A stretch of 64,000 nt of DNA from Oscillibacter valericigenes (lineage in GTDB: Bacteria; Bacillota; Clostridia; Oscillospirales; Oscillospiraceae): the NCBI RefSeq assembly GCF_021531915.1, contig NZ_JAFBIV010000001.1, forward strand, positions 62,001 to 126,000. The letters are read 5' to 3'. Under the pieces are notes generated by a model that worked only from the letters and a program-made list of their open reading frames with translations, was not told the DNA's origin and ran no database searches. Position 1 is the first letter of the stretch; each line of letters opens with the position of its first letter. Below, piece by piece: positions 33,129-40,816 of this stretch. The position numbers were made by a program, and so were the translations under genes.

Positions 33129-35012
33129 TTATTTCATCAACTCGCACACCAGGTCGGTGTAGGCGGAGGGATCCTCCAGGGGCAGGCCCGCGATCAGCAG
33201 GGCCTGATCGTACAGCAGCGTGGCGTACTTTTTCGCCTTCTCGGGGTCCTCCGTCACGGCGGCCTCCAGGGCGGCAAAGGCGGGATGCTCCACGTTCAGC
33301 TCCAGGATGCGGTCGGCCTTAATGGGAGAGTCGGGCTGGACGGCGTGGAAATACTTCTCCATCTCGAAGCTCAGGCCCTCGCCGGCGGTGAGACAGACGG
33401 GGTGGGACTTCAGACGGGAGGAGGCCTTCACTTCCTTTACCTGGTCGCCCAGGGCCTCCTTCACGAAGTCGAAGGCGGCCTTATGCTCACCGGCGGCCTC
33501 CTCGGCCTTCTTTTCGGCGCCCTCCTCGATTTCCTGGTCCAGGACGGAGCGCAGCTCCTTGCCGTCCTTGTCCCGGACCACCTGGGCGCAGAACTCGTCA
33601 ATGTCCTCGGTGAAGTAGAGGATCTCGATGTCCTTGTCCTTCAGCAGCTCTGTCTGGGGCAGCTTGTCCACCTTGTCCAGGGCCTCGCCGGAGGCGTAGT
33701 AGATATATTTCTGGTCCTCCTGCATGCGGCCCACGTACTCCTCCAGCGTGACCAGCTTCTTCTCCTTGGAGGAGTAGAACAGCAGCAGGTCGGAGAGCAG
33801 GTCCTTGTTGGCACCGTAGTCCGCGGTGACGCCGAACTTGATCTGGCGGCCAAAGTTCTTCCAGAAGGTCTCGTAGCCCTCCCGGTCATCCTTCAGCATC
33901 TTGACCAGCTCGTTCTTGATCTTCTTCTCCAGGTTGGTGGCGATCACTTTCAGCTGGCGGTCATGCTGCAGCAGCTCCCGGGAGATGTTCAGGCTCAGGT
34001 CGGGGGAGTCCACCACGCCCCGGACAAAGCGGAAGTGCTCCGGCAGCAGGTCGGCGCACTTGTCCATGATAAGTACGCCGTTGGAGTAGAGCTGCAGGCC
34101 CTTTTCATACTCCTTGGTGTAGTAGTCGTAGGGGGTGGCGCCGGGGATGAACAGCAGGGCCTTGTAGGTGACAGCGCCCTCGGCGGACACGGTGATGACC
34201 TTCTGGGGGTCGGTGTAGTCGTGGAACTTGTCCCGGTAGAACTTGTTGTATTCCTCGGGTTTCACGCTGGACTTCCGGCGCTGCCAGATGGGCACCATGG
34301 AGTTGAGGGTCTCGATCTCCTGATAGGTCTCGTACTCAGGCTTGTCGTCGGGACAGCCCTCCTTCTTGCGGGTCTTGCTGACCTCCATGCGGATGGGGAA
34401 GCGGATGTAGTCGGAGTACTTCCGCACCAGCTCCTGCAGCCGCCAGGATTCCAGGAACTCACTGTACTTCTCATCGTCGGTGTCGGGCTTTACGTGCATG
34501 ATGATGTCGGTGCCAACGGAGTCCTTTTCGCACTCGGTGATGGTGTAGCCGTCGGCGCCGGCGGACTGCCACATGTAAGCGGTGTCGCTGCCGTACTTCT
34601 TCGTCACCACGGTGATGTGGTCTGCCACCATGAAGGCGGAGTAGAAGCCCACGCCGAACTGGCCGATGACGTCGGTGTCCTTGGCGTCGTCGCCCACTTC
34701 CTGCTTGAACTTGTAGGAGCCGGAGGAGGCGATGACGCCCAGGTTGTTCTCCAGGTCCTCCTTGTCCATGCCGATGCCGTTGTCACTGACGGTGATGATG
34801 CGGTTCTCCTTATCCACGGAGAGATCAATCTTGAAATCCTTGCGCTTCATGCCCACGGCGTCATCCGTCAGAGCCTGGTAGCACAGCTTGTCGCAGGCGT
34901 CGCTGGCGTTGGAGATGATCTCCCGCAGGAAAATCTCCTTGTGGGTGTAGATGGAGTTGATCATCAGGTCCAGGAGCCGCTTGGATTCCGCTTTGAACTG
35001 TTTTTTTGCCAT
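33129..35012 (-). CDS. htpG: Chaperone HtpG (Hsp90)
   Basis: 627-residue Hsp90. The N-terminal GHKL ATPase domain shows EIISNASDACDKL, SDNGIGM and IGQFGVGFYSAFMVAD; the middle domain includes GVVDSPDLSLNISRELLQ; the C-terminal dimerisation domain follows. It remodels client proteins with ATP in the cytoplasm. Start ATG 35012 with AAGGAAG upstream. A CIRCE element at 35050-35076 spans the promoter, so it should be repressed by HrcA with the dnaK/groE genes, unlike in B. subtilis where htpG is not in the HrcA regulon. Confidence 0.97.
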   Translation of the reverse strand: MAKKQFKAESKRLLDLMINSIYTHKEIFLREIISNASDACDKLCYQALTDDAVGMKRKDFKIDLSVDKENRIITVSDNGIGMDKEDLENNLGVIASSGSYKFKQEVGDDAKDTDVIGQFGVGFYSAFMVADHITVVTKKYGSDTAYMWQSAGADGYTITECEKDSVGTDIIMHVKPDTDDEKYSEFLESWRLQELVRKYSDYIRFPIRMEVSKTRKKEGCPDDKPEYETYQEIETLNSMVPIWQRRKSSVKPEEYNKFYRDKFHDYTDPQKVITVSAEGAVTYKALLFIPGATPYDYYTKEYEKGLQLYSNGVLIMDKCADLLPEHFRFVRGVVDSPDLSLNISRELLQHDRQLKVIATNLEKKIKNELVKMLKDDREGYETFWKNFGRQIKFGVTADYGANKDLLSDLLLFYSSKEKKLVTLEEYVGRMQEDQKYIYYASGEALDKVDKLPQTELLKDKDIEILYFTEDIDEFCAQVVRDKDGKELRSVLDQEIEEGAEKKAEEAAGEHKAAFDFVKEALGDQVKEVKASSRLKSHPVCLTAGEGLSFEMEKYFHAVQPDSPIKADRILELNVEHPAFAALEAAVTEDPEKAKKYATLLYDQALLIAGLPLEDPSAYTDLVCELMK

Positions 35013-35049
35013 GATGTGGTTGCACTTCCTTCATTTCTTTTAATAACAG

Positions 35050-35076
35050 TTAGCACTATAACACAGAGAGTGCTAA
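35050..35076 (-). promoter_or_regulatory. CIRCE operator (HrcA site) of htpG
   Basis: TTAGCACTA-N9-GAGTGCTAA, one mismatch from the CIRCE consensus TTAGCACTC-N9-GAGTGCTAA. On the minus strand the -10-like TATAGT lies within its spacer, so HrcA binding would block the promoter. Confidence 0.9.
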
Positions 35077-35190
35077 AAATAAATGACCAATTTGTAAATT
35101 CTGGCGGCAGGGTGTTGTCTGGGGCGTGGTTTGCGAGTAAAATACAGAAAAAGACCGACGGACCCGCCGCCAGAAGGAGTTTGCGAAGAT

Positions 35191-35616
35191 ATGCTGTATA
35201 AATTGAGATGTGCCGTGGCGAGATTCATGTATGGCCGCAACGGAATGGACCAGCTGAATCGGGCACTGTTCTGGGGCTACATGGGCCTGTTTGTGGCGCA
35301 GATGCTGTTCAGCGTTCTGCGGCTGGGGGTTCCGGCCATGGTCTGCGAGGCCCTGCTGTGGCCGCTGATGCTCATGATCTTCTTCCGCATGTTCTCCAAG
35401 AACCTGCCCCGACGGCAGCTGGAAAATCAGAAGTTTGTGAACTGGTGGTGGCGGGTAAAGAACAAAAACGCCGGCGCAAAAGCCCGCCACGCCGACAAGG
35501 ACCACAAGTATTTCACCTGCAAGAGCTGCAAGACTATCTGCCGGGTGCCGGTGGGCAAGGGGAAGATCATCATCACCTGTCCCAAGTGCGGCGCCAAGAT
35601 CGAGGCAAAGACCTGA
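35191..35616 (+). CDS. Small membrane protein with C-terminal zinc ribbon
   Basis: 141 residues, function unknown. Two adjacent hydrophobic segments (about residues 25-70, including GYMGLFVAQMLFSVLRLG and ALLWPLMLMIFF) are followed by a basic stretch and a C-terminal zinc-ribbon with two CxxC knuckles (FTCKSCKTICRV and ITCPKCGAKIE). Start taken at ATG 35191, behind AAGGAG with 11-base spacing; an upstream in-frame start at 35131 lacks a good site. Divergent from htpG. The architecture resembles small zinc-ribbon membrane proteins that are common but uncharacterised in clostridia. A strong terminator follows. Confidence 0.75.
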   Translation: MLYKLRCAVARFMYGRNGMDQLNRALFWGYMGLFVAQMLFSVLRLGVPAMVCEALLWPLMLMIFFRMFSKNLPRRQLENQKFVNWWWRVKNKNAGAKARHADKDHKYFTCKSCKTICRVPVGKGKIIITCPKCGAKIEAKT

Positions 35617-35650
35617 AGCGGCTGCTACATTATAATAATGTATATAAAAC

Positions 35651-35682
35651 AAGGAGAGGAGCCGTCGGCTCCTCTCCTTTTT
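35651..35682 (+). terminator. Terminator after the zinc-ribbon protein gene
   Basis: AAGGAGAGGAGCCG / CGGCTCCTCTCCTT stem followed by TTTTT. Confidence 0.93.
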
Positions 35683-35934
35683 GACGTGTCGAAAATTCTT
35701 GTTTGAAGTAAAATGGTCCGTTTTTGCAGGGGGAGTACGAGGGGGCGGGAGTCCCCTCGTGTTGAATCAGATGCCTGTAAAAAGCCTGCGGCAGCAGGCG
35801 TTTGCGCCGCGCAGCGGCCAGCTTTTTGGACTGCGTGGCAGGCAAAAAAGCGAGGCATTGTGAAGGCTGTCAAAAAAGCCCGCCGGACTTTTTTGACAGC
35901 CTGAAAGAAGAGGAGCCGTCGGCTCCTCTCCTTT
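35656..35934. repeat. Intergenic region bounded by two copies of a 25-bp palindrome
   Basis: GAGGAGCCGTCGGCTCCTCTCCTTT occurs at 35656-35680 and exactly again at 35910-35934. Between them are hairpins ACGAGGGG/CCCCTCGT (35737-35760) and a 15-bp stem AGGCTGTCAAAAAAG / CTTTTTTGACAGCCT (35864-35902), plus GCCTGC/GCAGGC and other short palindromes. No coding frame is convincing. Could be a small repetitive element or a duplication of terminator sequence around an insertion; the second copy would also end ilvE transcription on the minus strand. Confidence 0.7.
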
Positions 35935-35954
35935 GGTTTCTATGGAATGATGTC

Positions 35955-37031
35955 TCAGCCCTTGCAGACGGGAACGATCCAGCCCTTGGTGTCGGGCAGC
36001 TTGCCCCACTGCATGCCGGTCATGGTGTCGTACAGCTTCTGAGTGACGGGGCCAATCTTGCCGTCGCTGATGAAGACCTTGTCGCCCTTCCAGTCCAGCT
36101 CCTTGACGGGGGACACGACAGCGGCGGTGCCGGTGCCGAAGACTTCCTCCAGGCGGCCCTCGTGGCCGGCCTTCATGACGTCGGCGATGGCCAGCTTGCC
36201 CTCGATGACCTCATAGCCCCAGTCTTTCAGCAACTCGATGCAGCTGCGGCGGGTAACGCCGGGCAGAACGGTGCCGGTGCAGGCGGCGGTGTAGACCTTG
36301 CCGTCGATCTTGAACATGATGTTCATGCTGCCGACTTCCTCAACGTACTTCTTCTCCACGCCGTCCAGCCACAGCACCTGGGCGAAGCCCTGCTGCTCGG
36401 CCAGCTCACCGGCCTTGATGGAGGCAGCGTAGTTGCCGCCGCACTTGGTAAAGCCGGTCAGGCCGGGGGCGGCACGGATGTACTCGTCTTCGACATAGAT
36501 GCGGACGGGGTTGATGCCCTCGGCGTAATAGGCGCCGGAGGGGGCGCAGATGATGCAGAAGATGTAGTGCTTACTGGCGTGGACGCCTAGACCGATGTCG
36601 GAGGCGATCACGAAGGGACGGATGTACAGGGAGGCGCCGTCGGTGTGGGGGACCCAGTCCTTGTCGACTTCCACCAGAGCCTTGACGGCCTGGACAAAGT
36701 CCTCGACGGGGATCTGGGGGATGCACAGACGGTCGGAAGAATCCTGCATCCGCTGCGCGTTGCAGTCAGGACGGAAGAGCTGAATGGTGTTGTCAGCGGT
36801 GCGGTAGGCCTTCATGCCCTCGAAGATCTCCTGGGCGTAGTGGAACACCACGCAGGCGGGATCCAGCTCAAAGGGAGCGTAGGGGACAATGCGGGCGTCG
36901 TGCCAGCCTTCACCGTCGGTGTAGTCCATCAGGAACATGTGGTCGCTGAAGAGCTTACCGAAGCCCAGCTTGCTCTCATCGGCAGGCTTCGCCTTGGGGG
37001 CAGTTGTTTTGGTGATCTTGATATCCAGCAT
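35955..37031 (-). CDS. ilvE: Branched-chain amino-acid aminotransferase
   Basis: 358-residue fold-type IV PLP enzyme that exchanges amino groups between valine, leucine or isoleucine and 2-oxoglutarate. Seen: FHYAQEIFEGMKAYR, the Lys-containing GLTGFTKCGGNYAASIKA block (Schiff-base lysine region) and EVGSMNIMFKIDGKVYTA, as in type-2 IlvE proteins. It lies downstream of a Vor-type 2-oxoacid oxidoreductase operon on the same strand, so together they can interconvert branched-chain amino acids and acyl-CoA esters. Own promoter (37175-37203) and an attenuator-like hairpin in the leader. RBS AAGGAGAG before ATG 37031. Confidence 0.95.
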   Translation of the reverse strand: MLDIKITKTTAPKAKPADESKLGFGKLFSDHMFLMDYTDGEGWHDARIVPYAPFELDPACVVFHYAQEIFEGMKAYRTADNTIQLFRPDCNAQRMQDSSDRLCIPQIPVEDFVQAVKALVEVDKDWVPHTDGASLYIRPFVIASDIGLGVHASKHYIFCIICAPSGAYYAEGINPVRIYVEDEYIRAAPGLTGFTKCGGNYAASIKAGELAEQQGFAQVLWLDGVEKKYVEEVGSMNIMFKIDGKVYTAACTGTVLPGVTRRSCIELLKDWGYEVIEGKLAIADVMKAGHEGRLEEVFGTGTAAVVSPVKELDWKGDKVFISDGKIGPVTQKLYDTMTGMQWGKLPDTKGWIVPVCKG

Positions 37032-37072
37032 AACAAACTCTCCTTATCTATACATGATTTGGAATTTGTAAG

Positions 37073-37118
37073 AAAAAAGACCTTCGCGCAGTCCCACACC
37101 GTGGGAGAGGCGAAAGTC
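37073..37118 (-). terminator. Attenuator-like terminator in the ilvE leader
   Basis: Minus-strand stem GACTTTCGC / GCGAAGGTC (37118-37110 with 37087-37079, one wobble) capped by TCCCAC-GGT-GTGGGA and followed by six T, about 50 bases after the predicted start of transcription and before ilvE. No T-box motif and no convincing branched-chain leader peptide were found, so the controlling signal is unknown. Confidence 0.75.
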
Positions 37119-37174
37119 AGACTTCCGTGGCGTGTTCCGCGACAGCACGGCAACAGTTCGCCAATCTTATTACC

Positions 37175-37203
37175 TTTATACGCTGATGACCGTGCAAAGT
37201 CAA
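37175..37203 (-). promoter_or_regulatory. Promoter of ilvE
   Basis: Minus strand TTGACT (37203-37198), 17-base spacer, TATAAA (37180-37175). Confidence 0.75.
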
Positions 37204-37289
37204 GCGGTAAAATGCATAGAATACATCGGGAACGGGCAGCTGGTTCCCGCACAGGGACAACCACGGGGCAGATACCCCTGAGAGAAGGA

Positions 37290-37317
37290 CAGCGGTCCGG
37301 TTTTCACCGGACCGCTG
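37290..37317 (-). terminator. Hairpin after the Vor operon
   Basis: Perfect 11-bp stem CAGCGGTCCGG / CCGGACCGCTG with 6-base loop just downstream of the gamma-subunit gene. Only a pyrimidine-rich TCCTTCTCTC follows on the minus strand, so termination may be partial. Confidence 0.6.
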
Positions 37318-37342
37318 CGTGTTTTGGTAAGGAAGGAGCGTG

Positions 37343-37879
37343 TTACTGGATGCAGGCCATGCCGCGGCGGAAAGCCTCAATGTTCAGGGGAATGAACTTG
37401 GCCTTGGGACCGGCGAACATCGTCTCGATCATCTTCTCGATGGTCTCGGGCTTCAGGATCTTGGTGGCCGCCACGTAAGCGCCCAGCATGACCATGTTGC
37501 CTACTTTGGAGTTGCCAACCTCCTCGGCGATCTTGGCGCAGGGGATATAGTAAGCAGTCAGGTCCGGACGGGATACCTTGTCGGTGACCACGTCGCTGTT
37601 GACAAAGACTGTGCCGCCGGGGAGGACGCCTTCTTCAAATTTGATGAGAGAGGGTTCATTTAACGCGATCAGCTCCGTGCAGCGGGCAAAAACAGGAGAG
37701 CCTACGGGCTTGTCGGAGAGGACCACGGAGCAGTTGGCGGTACCGCCGCGCATCTCGGGACCGTAGGAGGGAGCCCAGGTGACGTTCAGGCCCTCGTCCA
37801 TGCCGGCCTCCGCCAGGTTCTTCCCAATGGCCAGACCGCCCTGGCCGCCGAAACCGGAAATGATGATCTGCTTTTTCAT
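37343..37879 (-). CDS. 2-oxoacid:ferredoxin oxidoreductase, gamma subunit (Vor type)
   Basis: 178-residue gamma subunit of a four-subunit 2-oxoacid:ferredoxin oxidoreductase. It opens with KKQIIISGFGGQGGLAIGKN, the glycine-rich CoA/subunit-contact motif, and contains WAPSYGPEMRGGTANCSVVL, conserved in gamma subunits. Last gene of the operon, one base after the beta gene. The complex converts a 2-oxo acid, CoA and oxidised ferredoxin to acyl-CoA, CO2 and reduced ferredoxin, or the reverse. Because ilvE follows directly, branched-chain oxo acids are the likeliest substrates; 2-oxoglutarate is the main alternative. Confidence 0.92.
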   Translation of the reverse strand: MKKQIIISGFGGQGGLAIGKNLAEAGMDEGLNVTWAPSYGPEMRGGTANCSVVLSDKPVGSPVFARCTELIALNEPSLIKFEEGVLPGGTVFVNSDVVTDKVSRPDLTAYYIPCAKIAEEVGNSKVGNMVMLGAYVAATKILKPETIEKMIETMFAGPKAKFIPLNIEAFRRGMACIQ

Positions 37880-37880
37880 C

Positions 37881-38636
37881 TTATTTCACCTCCGCACTGA
37901 TCGGCTTATCCTTGATGACTCCCAGAGGATAGTACGCGGCCATGTTCTCCTTCAGCCACTGATTGGCCTTCAGCGGCGTCATGCCCCAGTTGGTGGGACA
38001 GGTGGACAGGACCTCCACGAAAGTGAAGCCCTCGCCGGCCATCTGCTTCTGGAACGCCGTCTTGATGGCCTTCTTGGCCTTGTTCAGGTTGGCAATGTCG
38101 GTGACGCAGACACGCTCGGCGTAGACGCAGCCGTCCAGGGTGGACAGCATCTCCGCCACGCGGATGGGCATACCGGCCTGCTCCACGGTACGGCCGCTTT
38201 GGCAGGTGGTGGCCCGCTGACCGATCAGAGTGGTGGGGGCCATCTGGCCGCCGGTCATGCCGTAAATGGCGTTGTTGACGAAAATGGTGGTGAACTTCTC
38301 ACCGCGCATGGCAGCGTGGACAATCTCGGCGGCACCGATGGAGGCCAGGTCGCCGTCGCCCTGGTAGGTGAACACGGCCTGATTGGGATGGGTGCGCTTG
38401 ATGCCGGTGGCAACGGCGGGAGCGCGGCCATGGGCGGCCTCCATCATGTCACAGGAGAAATATTTGTAGGCAAACACGGAGCAGCCCACGGGGCAGACGC
38501 CGATGGCGCCGTCCAGCAGTCCCAGCTCCACCAGGGATTCCGCCACCAGCTTGTGGATAATGCCGTGATGGCAACCGGGGCAGTAATGCAGTTCCTTGTC
38601 GGTCAGTCCAGCGGACTTCTGATATACGATCGCCAT
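37881..38636 (-). CDS. 2-oxoacid:ferredoxin oxidoreductase, beta (TPP-binding) subunit
   Basis: 251-residue beta subunit that binds thiamine diphosphate. The TPP motif runs from TYQGDGDLASIG to FVNNAIYGMTGGQMAPTT (GDGD...NN with Mg2+ ligands). The N-terminal HYCPGCHHGIIHKL supplies conserved Cys/His, and HGRAPAVATGIKR is the family block before the TPP site. Located one base after the alpha gene and one base before the gamma gene, as expected of strictly co-translated subunits. Catalyses decarboxylation of the 2-oxo acid with the alpha subunit. Confidence 0.93.
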   Translation of the reverse strand: MAIVYQKSAGLTDKELHYCPGCHHGIIHKLVAESLVELGLLDGAIGVCPVGCSVFAYKYFSCDMMEAAHGRAPAVATGIKRTHPNQAVFTYQGDGDLASIGAAEIVHAAMRGEKFTTIFVNNAIYGMTGGQMAPTTLIGQRATTCQSGRTVEQAGMPIRVAEMLSTLDGCVYAERVCVTDIANLNKAKKAIKTAFQKQMAGEGFTFVEVLSTCPTNWGMTPLKANQWLKENMAAYYPLGVIKDKPISAEVK

Positions 38637-38637
38637 A

Positions 38638-39708
38638 TCACTTGACCTCCTTCAAGGCCTTTCTGGCCCATTCGATCATCTCTTCCACGGTGGGCATGAT
38701 GCCGCCGGCGTGGCCCAGATAGCTGATGGGCTTCTGGCCCTCCACAGCCAGCCGGACATCGTCCAGCATCTGGCCGGTGGTGCTCATTTCCACGTCCAGG
38801 ATGGCCTTGATGTGCTCCTTGCCCGCCAGCTCGTGCAGCGCCTTCTCGGGGAAGGGCCACAGGGTGATGGGGCGGAACAGGCCTGCCTTGATGCCCTCGG
38901 CCCGCAGAGCCTCCAGCGCAGTCAGGGCAATTCGGGCGGGGGTGCCGTAAGCGGTGATGAGGACCTCCGCGTCCTCACACTGGACCTCTTCCCAGCGGAC
39001 TTCATTTTTCTCCATCTCGGCATACTTGGCGGTCAGACGGTCGTTGTGGCCCTCGCACTCCTCCGCGTCCAGGAAGATGGAGGTGATGGAGTTCTGGTTC
39101 TCCCGGCCCATACGGCCGTTGGCTGCCCAGTCCTTGGCGGGCAGGTCCCGCTTGGGAATGGGCTTCCACTCGATGGGCTCCATCATCTGGCCGATCAGGC
39201 CGTCGCAGAGCACCATCACGGGGTTGCGGTACTGGTCCGCGATGTCGAAGGCCTCCTGGACGAAGTCCACGGTCTCCTGCACGTTGGAGGGAGCCAGGAC
39301 CACCGTGCGGTAGTCACCGTTGCCGCCGCCGCGGGTGGCCTGGAAATAATCGCCCTGGCCGGGCTGGATGGTGCCCAGGCCCGGACCGCCGCGCATGCAG
39401 TTGATGATGACGGCGGGCAGCTCGGCGCCTGCCAGATATGTAATGCCCTCCTGCTTCAGGCTGATGCCGGGAGAGGAGGAGGAGGTCATGGCCCGCATGC
39501 CGGCGCCGGCAGCGCCGTAAACCATGTTGATGGCCGCAACCTCGGATTCGGACTGGACGAACACACCGCCCGCCTTGGGCAGGTGCACGGACATGTACTC
39601 GGGGACTTCGCTCTGGGGCGTGATGGGATAACCGAAGAAGCAGTCGCAGCCGGCGCGGATGGCAGCCTCGGCGATGGCTTCGTTACCCTTCCACAATTCC
39701 TTTGCCAT
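38638..39708 (-). CDS. vorB: 2-oxoacid:ferredoxin oxidoreductase, alpha subunit (VorB-type)
   Basis: 356-residue alpha subunit holding the pyrimidine-binding half of the TPP site. FFGYPITPQSEVPEYM, QSESEVAAINMVYGAA and MTSSSSPGISLKQEGITYL are diagnostic. Sequences of exactly this type are usually annotated VorB, 3-methyl-2-oxobutanoate (2-oxoisovalerate) oxidoreductase. The neighbouring ilvE supports a branched-chain oxo-acid substrate. The enzyme feeds ferredoxin, which in this window can be used by the [FeFe]-hydrogenase. Substrate specificity among KorA, PorA and VorA-like enzymes cannot be proven from sequence alone. Confidence 0.9.
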   Translation of the reverse strand: MAKELWKGNEAIAEAAIRAGCDCFFGYPITPQSEVPEYMSVHLPKAGGVFVQSESEVAAINMVYGAAGAGMRAMTSSSSPGISLKQEGITYLAGAELPAVIINCMRGGPGLGTIQPGQGDYFQATRGGGNGDYRTVVLAPSNVQETVDFVQEAFDIADQYRNPVMVLCDGLIGQMMEPIEWKPIPKRDLPAKDWAANGRMGRENQNSITSIFLDAEECEGHNDRLTAKYAEMEKNEVRWEEVQCEDAEVLITAYGTPARIALTALEALRAEGIKAGLFRPITLWPFPEKALHELAGKEHIKAILDVEMSTTGQMLDDVRLAVEGQKPISYLGHAGGIMPTVEEMIEWARKALKEVK

Positions 39709-39726
39709 GGTGAATGACCTCCTTCT

Positions 39727-39939
39727 TCAGAATTTTTCCACGGTGATGATGGAATCCGGGCAGATCTTGGCGCAGCTGGCACAGCCGATGCACTGCTCCA
39801 TGTCCGACACGGTGGCGGGGTGATAGCCTTTGCGGTTGATCGCCTCCATGTCGATGACGACGATGTGCTTGGGACACACGGTGGTGCACAGCTCGCACCC
39901 CTTGCAGCGGTCAGAATTGAATGTAACTTTCGCGCTCAT
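39727..39939 (-). CDS. 2-oxoacid:ferredoxin oxidoreductase, delta (ferredoxin) subunit
   Basis: 70-residue 2[4Fe-4S] ferredoxin subunit with CKGCELCTTVCP and CIGCASCAKICP; it collects electrons from the TPP site. Start at ATG 39939 with AAGGAGG 11 bases upstream; the longer frame to 39981 would overlap that site. First of the four subunit genes, followed by alpha, beta and gamma. An ATPase gene ends 32 bases upstream on the same strand and probably shares the transcript. Confidence 0.92.
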   Translation of the reverse strand: MSAKVTFNSDRCKGCELCTTVCPKHIVVIDMEAINRKGYHPATVSDMEQCIGCASCAKICPDSIITVEKF

Positions 39940-39971
39940 GGTGATGTGGTCCTCCTTCCCTGTTTGCGTGG

Positions 39972-40652
39972 TCATTCCCACGGCTTTCTCATTTGAATGG
40001 TGATCGGAAACACGGTTTCCGCAAGATCAGACAGGCTTGGAATGAATTTCTCCTCCGCCACGTGGCACAGCACCGGGATGCCGGTCTCCCGGGACACCTC
40101 CGCCGCCAGGGCCGCGCCCTTGCGGATCTCCTCCTCGGTGGTTTCCCCGCAGAGGTGGGTGTTGTTGACGATGGCGGTGCAGGTGAGGCCGGTGGTGGCC
40201 TCAATGCCCCGGAGGTAGGCGATGGCATTTTCCGCTTCCCGCACCTCCGGCCGGTTGGCGTTCAGCACGTAGATCAGCTGGTAGTCCTCCATGACGATCC
40301 TGGGCTGGAACCGGGCCAGTACCCGGGCACCCACGGGATCGCCGCCGATGTCCAGAATGCCCCGGATGCTCCGGTCCTCCAGAATGGTCAGCAGCTCCGC
40401 CGGCAGGGCGGGTACATCCGCATCGGAACAGGCCTGGGAGGAGGAGATCAGCCGGATCCCGGCTTCCTCCAGGACCTTCCTGCGCTCCCGGGAACGGAAG
40501 TAGGGGTTGACGATGTCCAGGTCCGCCATCATGACCCGTTCCCCATCCCGGGCCATGGCCAGAGCCAGGTTTACGGCGAATTCCGTTTTGCCGGTGCCGT
40601 AGTGGCCGGTGACAATGGAGAGGCGGTGGGAACAAAATGATGTGGCAAGCAA
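39972..40652 (-). CDS. P-loop NTPase (MinD/CobQ-like) leading the Vor operon
   Basis: About 226 residues with a deviant P-loop HYGTGKTEFAVNLALAMA near the N-terminus, MADLDIVNPYFRSRE (Mg2+-contact Asp) and IVNNTHLCGETT near the nucleotide base. This places it in the MinD/ArsA/CobQ-type ATPase group. No ATG is available; I chose TTG 40652, 10 bases after GGGAGG, though TTG 40670 is in frame. Such ATPases recur beside Por/Vor genes in anaerobes, and Mrp/ApbC relatives carry Fe-S clusters, so a role in Fe-S loading of the oxidoreductase is possible (inference). Transcribed from the strong promoter at 40710-40738. Confidence 0.78.
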   Translation of the reverse strand: MLATSFCSHRLSIVTGHYGTGKTEFAVNLALAMARDGERVMMADLDIVNPYFRSRERRKVLEEAGIRLISSSQACSDADVPALPAELLTILEDRSIRGILDIGGDPVGARVLARFQPRIVMEDYQLIYVLNANRPEVREAENAIAYLRGIEATTGLTCTAIVNNTHLCGETTEEEIRKGAALAAEVSRETGIPVLCHVAEEKFIPSLSDLAETVFPITIQMRKPWE

Positions 40653-40709
40653 GAATCGGCCACCTCCCAAAACAACGTTGTATTATTTCTTGATATGTGG
40701 TATGATGTC

Positions 40710-40738
40710 ATTGTACATCTCAAAAAGTGTGATGTCAA
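40710..40738 (-). promoter_or_regulatory. Promoter of the Vor operon
   Basis: Minus strand TTGACA (40738-40733), 17-base spacer, TACAAT (40715-40710). The imperfect palindrome GTA-TG-ATG-T-CAT-TG-TAC (about 40700-40716) overlaps the -10 box and is a candidate site for the divergently encoded GntR/FadR-type regulator. Confidence 0.75.
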
Positions 40739-40746
40739 GAGGGGCC

Positions 40747-40775
40747 TTGTTTTTTCGATAAAAAGTCGGTATAGT
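40747..40775 (+). promoter_or_regulatory. Promoter of the FadR-type regulator
   Basis: TTGTTT (40747-40752), 17-base spacer, TATAGT (40770-40775); divergent from the Vor promoter. Confidence 0.6.
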
Positions 40776-40816
40776 ATTCTAAAAGAAACGAAAAGCTCCT
40801 GACGGGAGGGGACCTT

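Noticed and set aside
37073-37118. T-box in the ilvE leader (GGTGTGGGACTGCGCG looks faintly like a T-box core)
   Set aside because: The sequence lies inside the terminator hairpin and does not match AGGGTGGNACCGCG; no Stem I or specifier could be built.
37123-37206. Branched-chain leader peptide (a frame with Ile, Val, Ile, Leu codons on the minus strand)
   Set aside because: The codons lie across the promoter's -10 region, upstream of the predicted transcription start, so they are not in the transcript.
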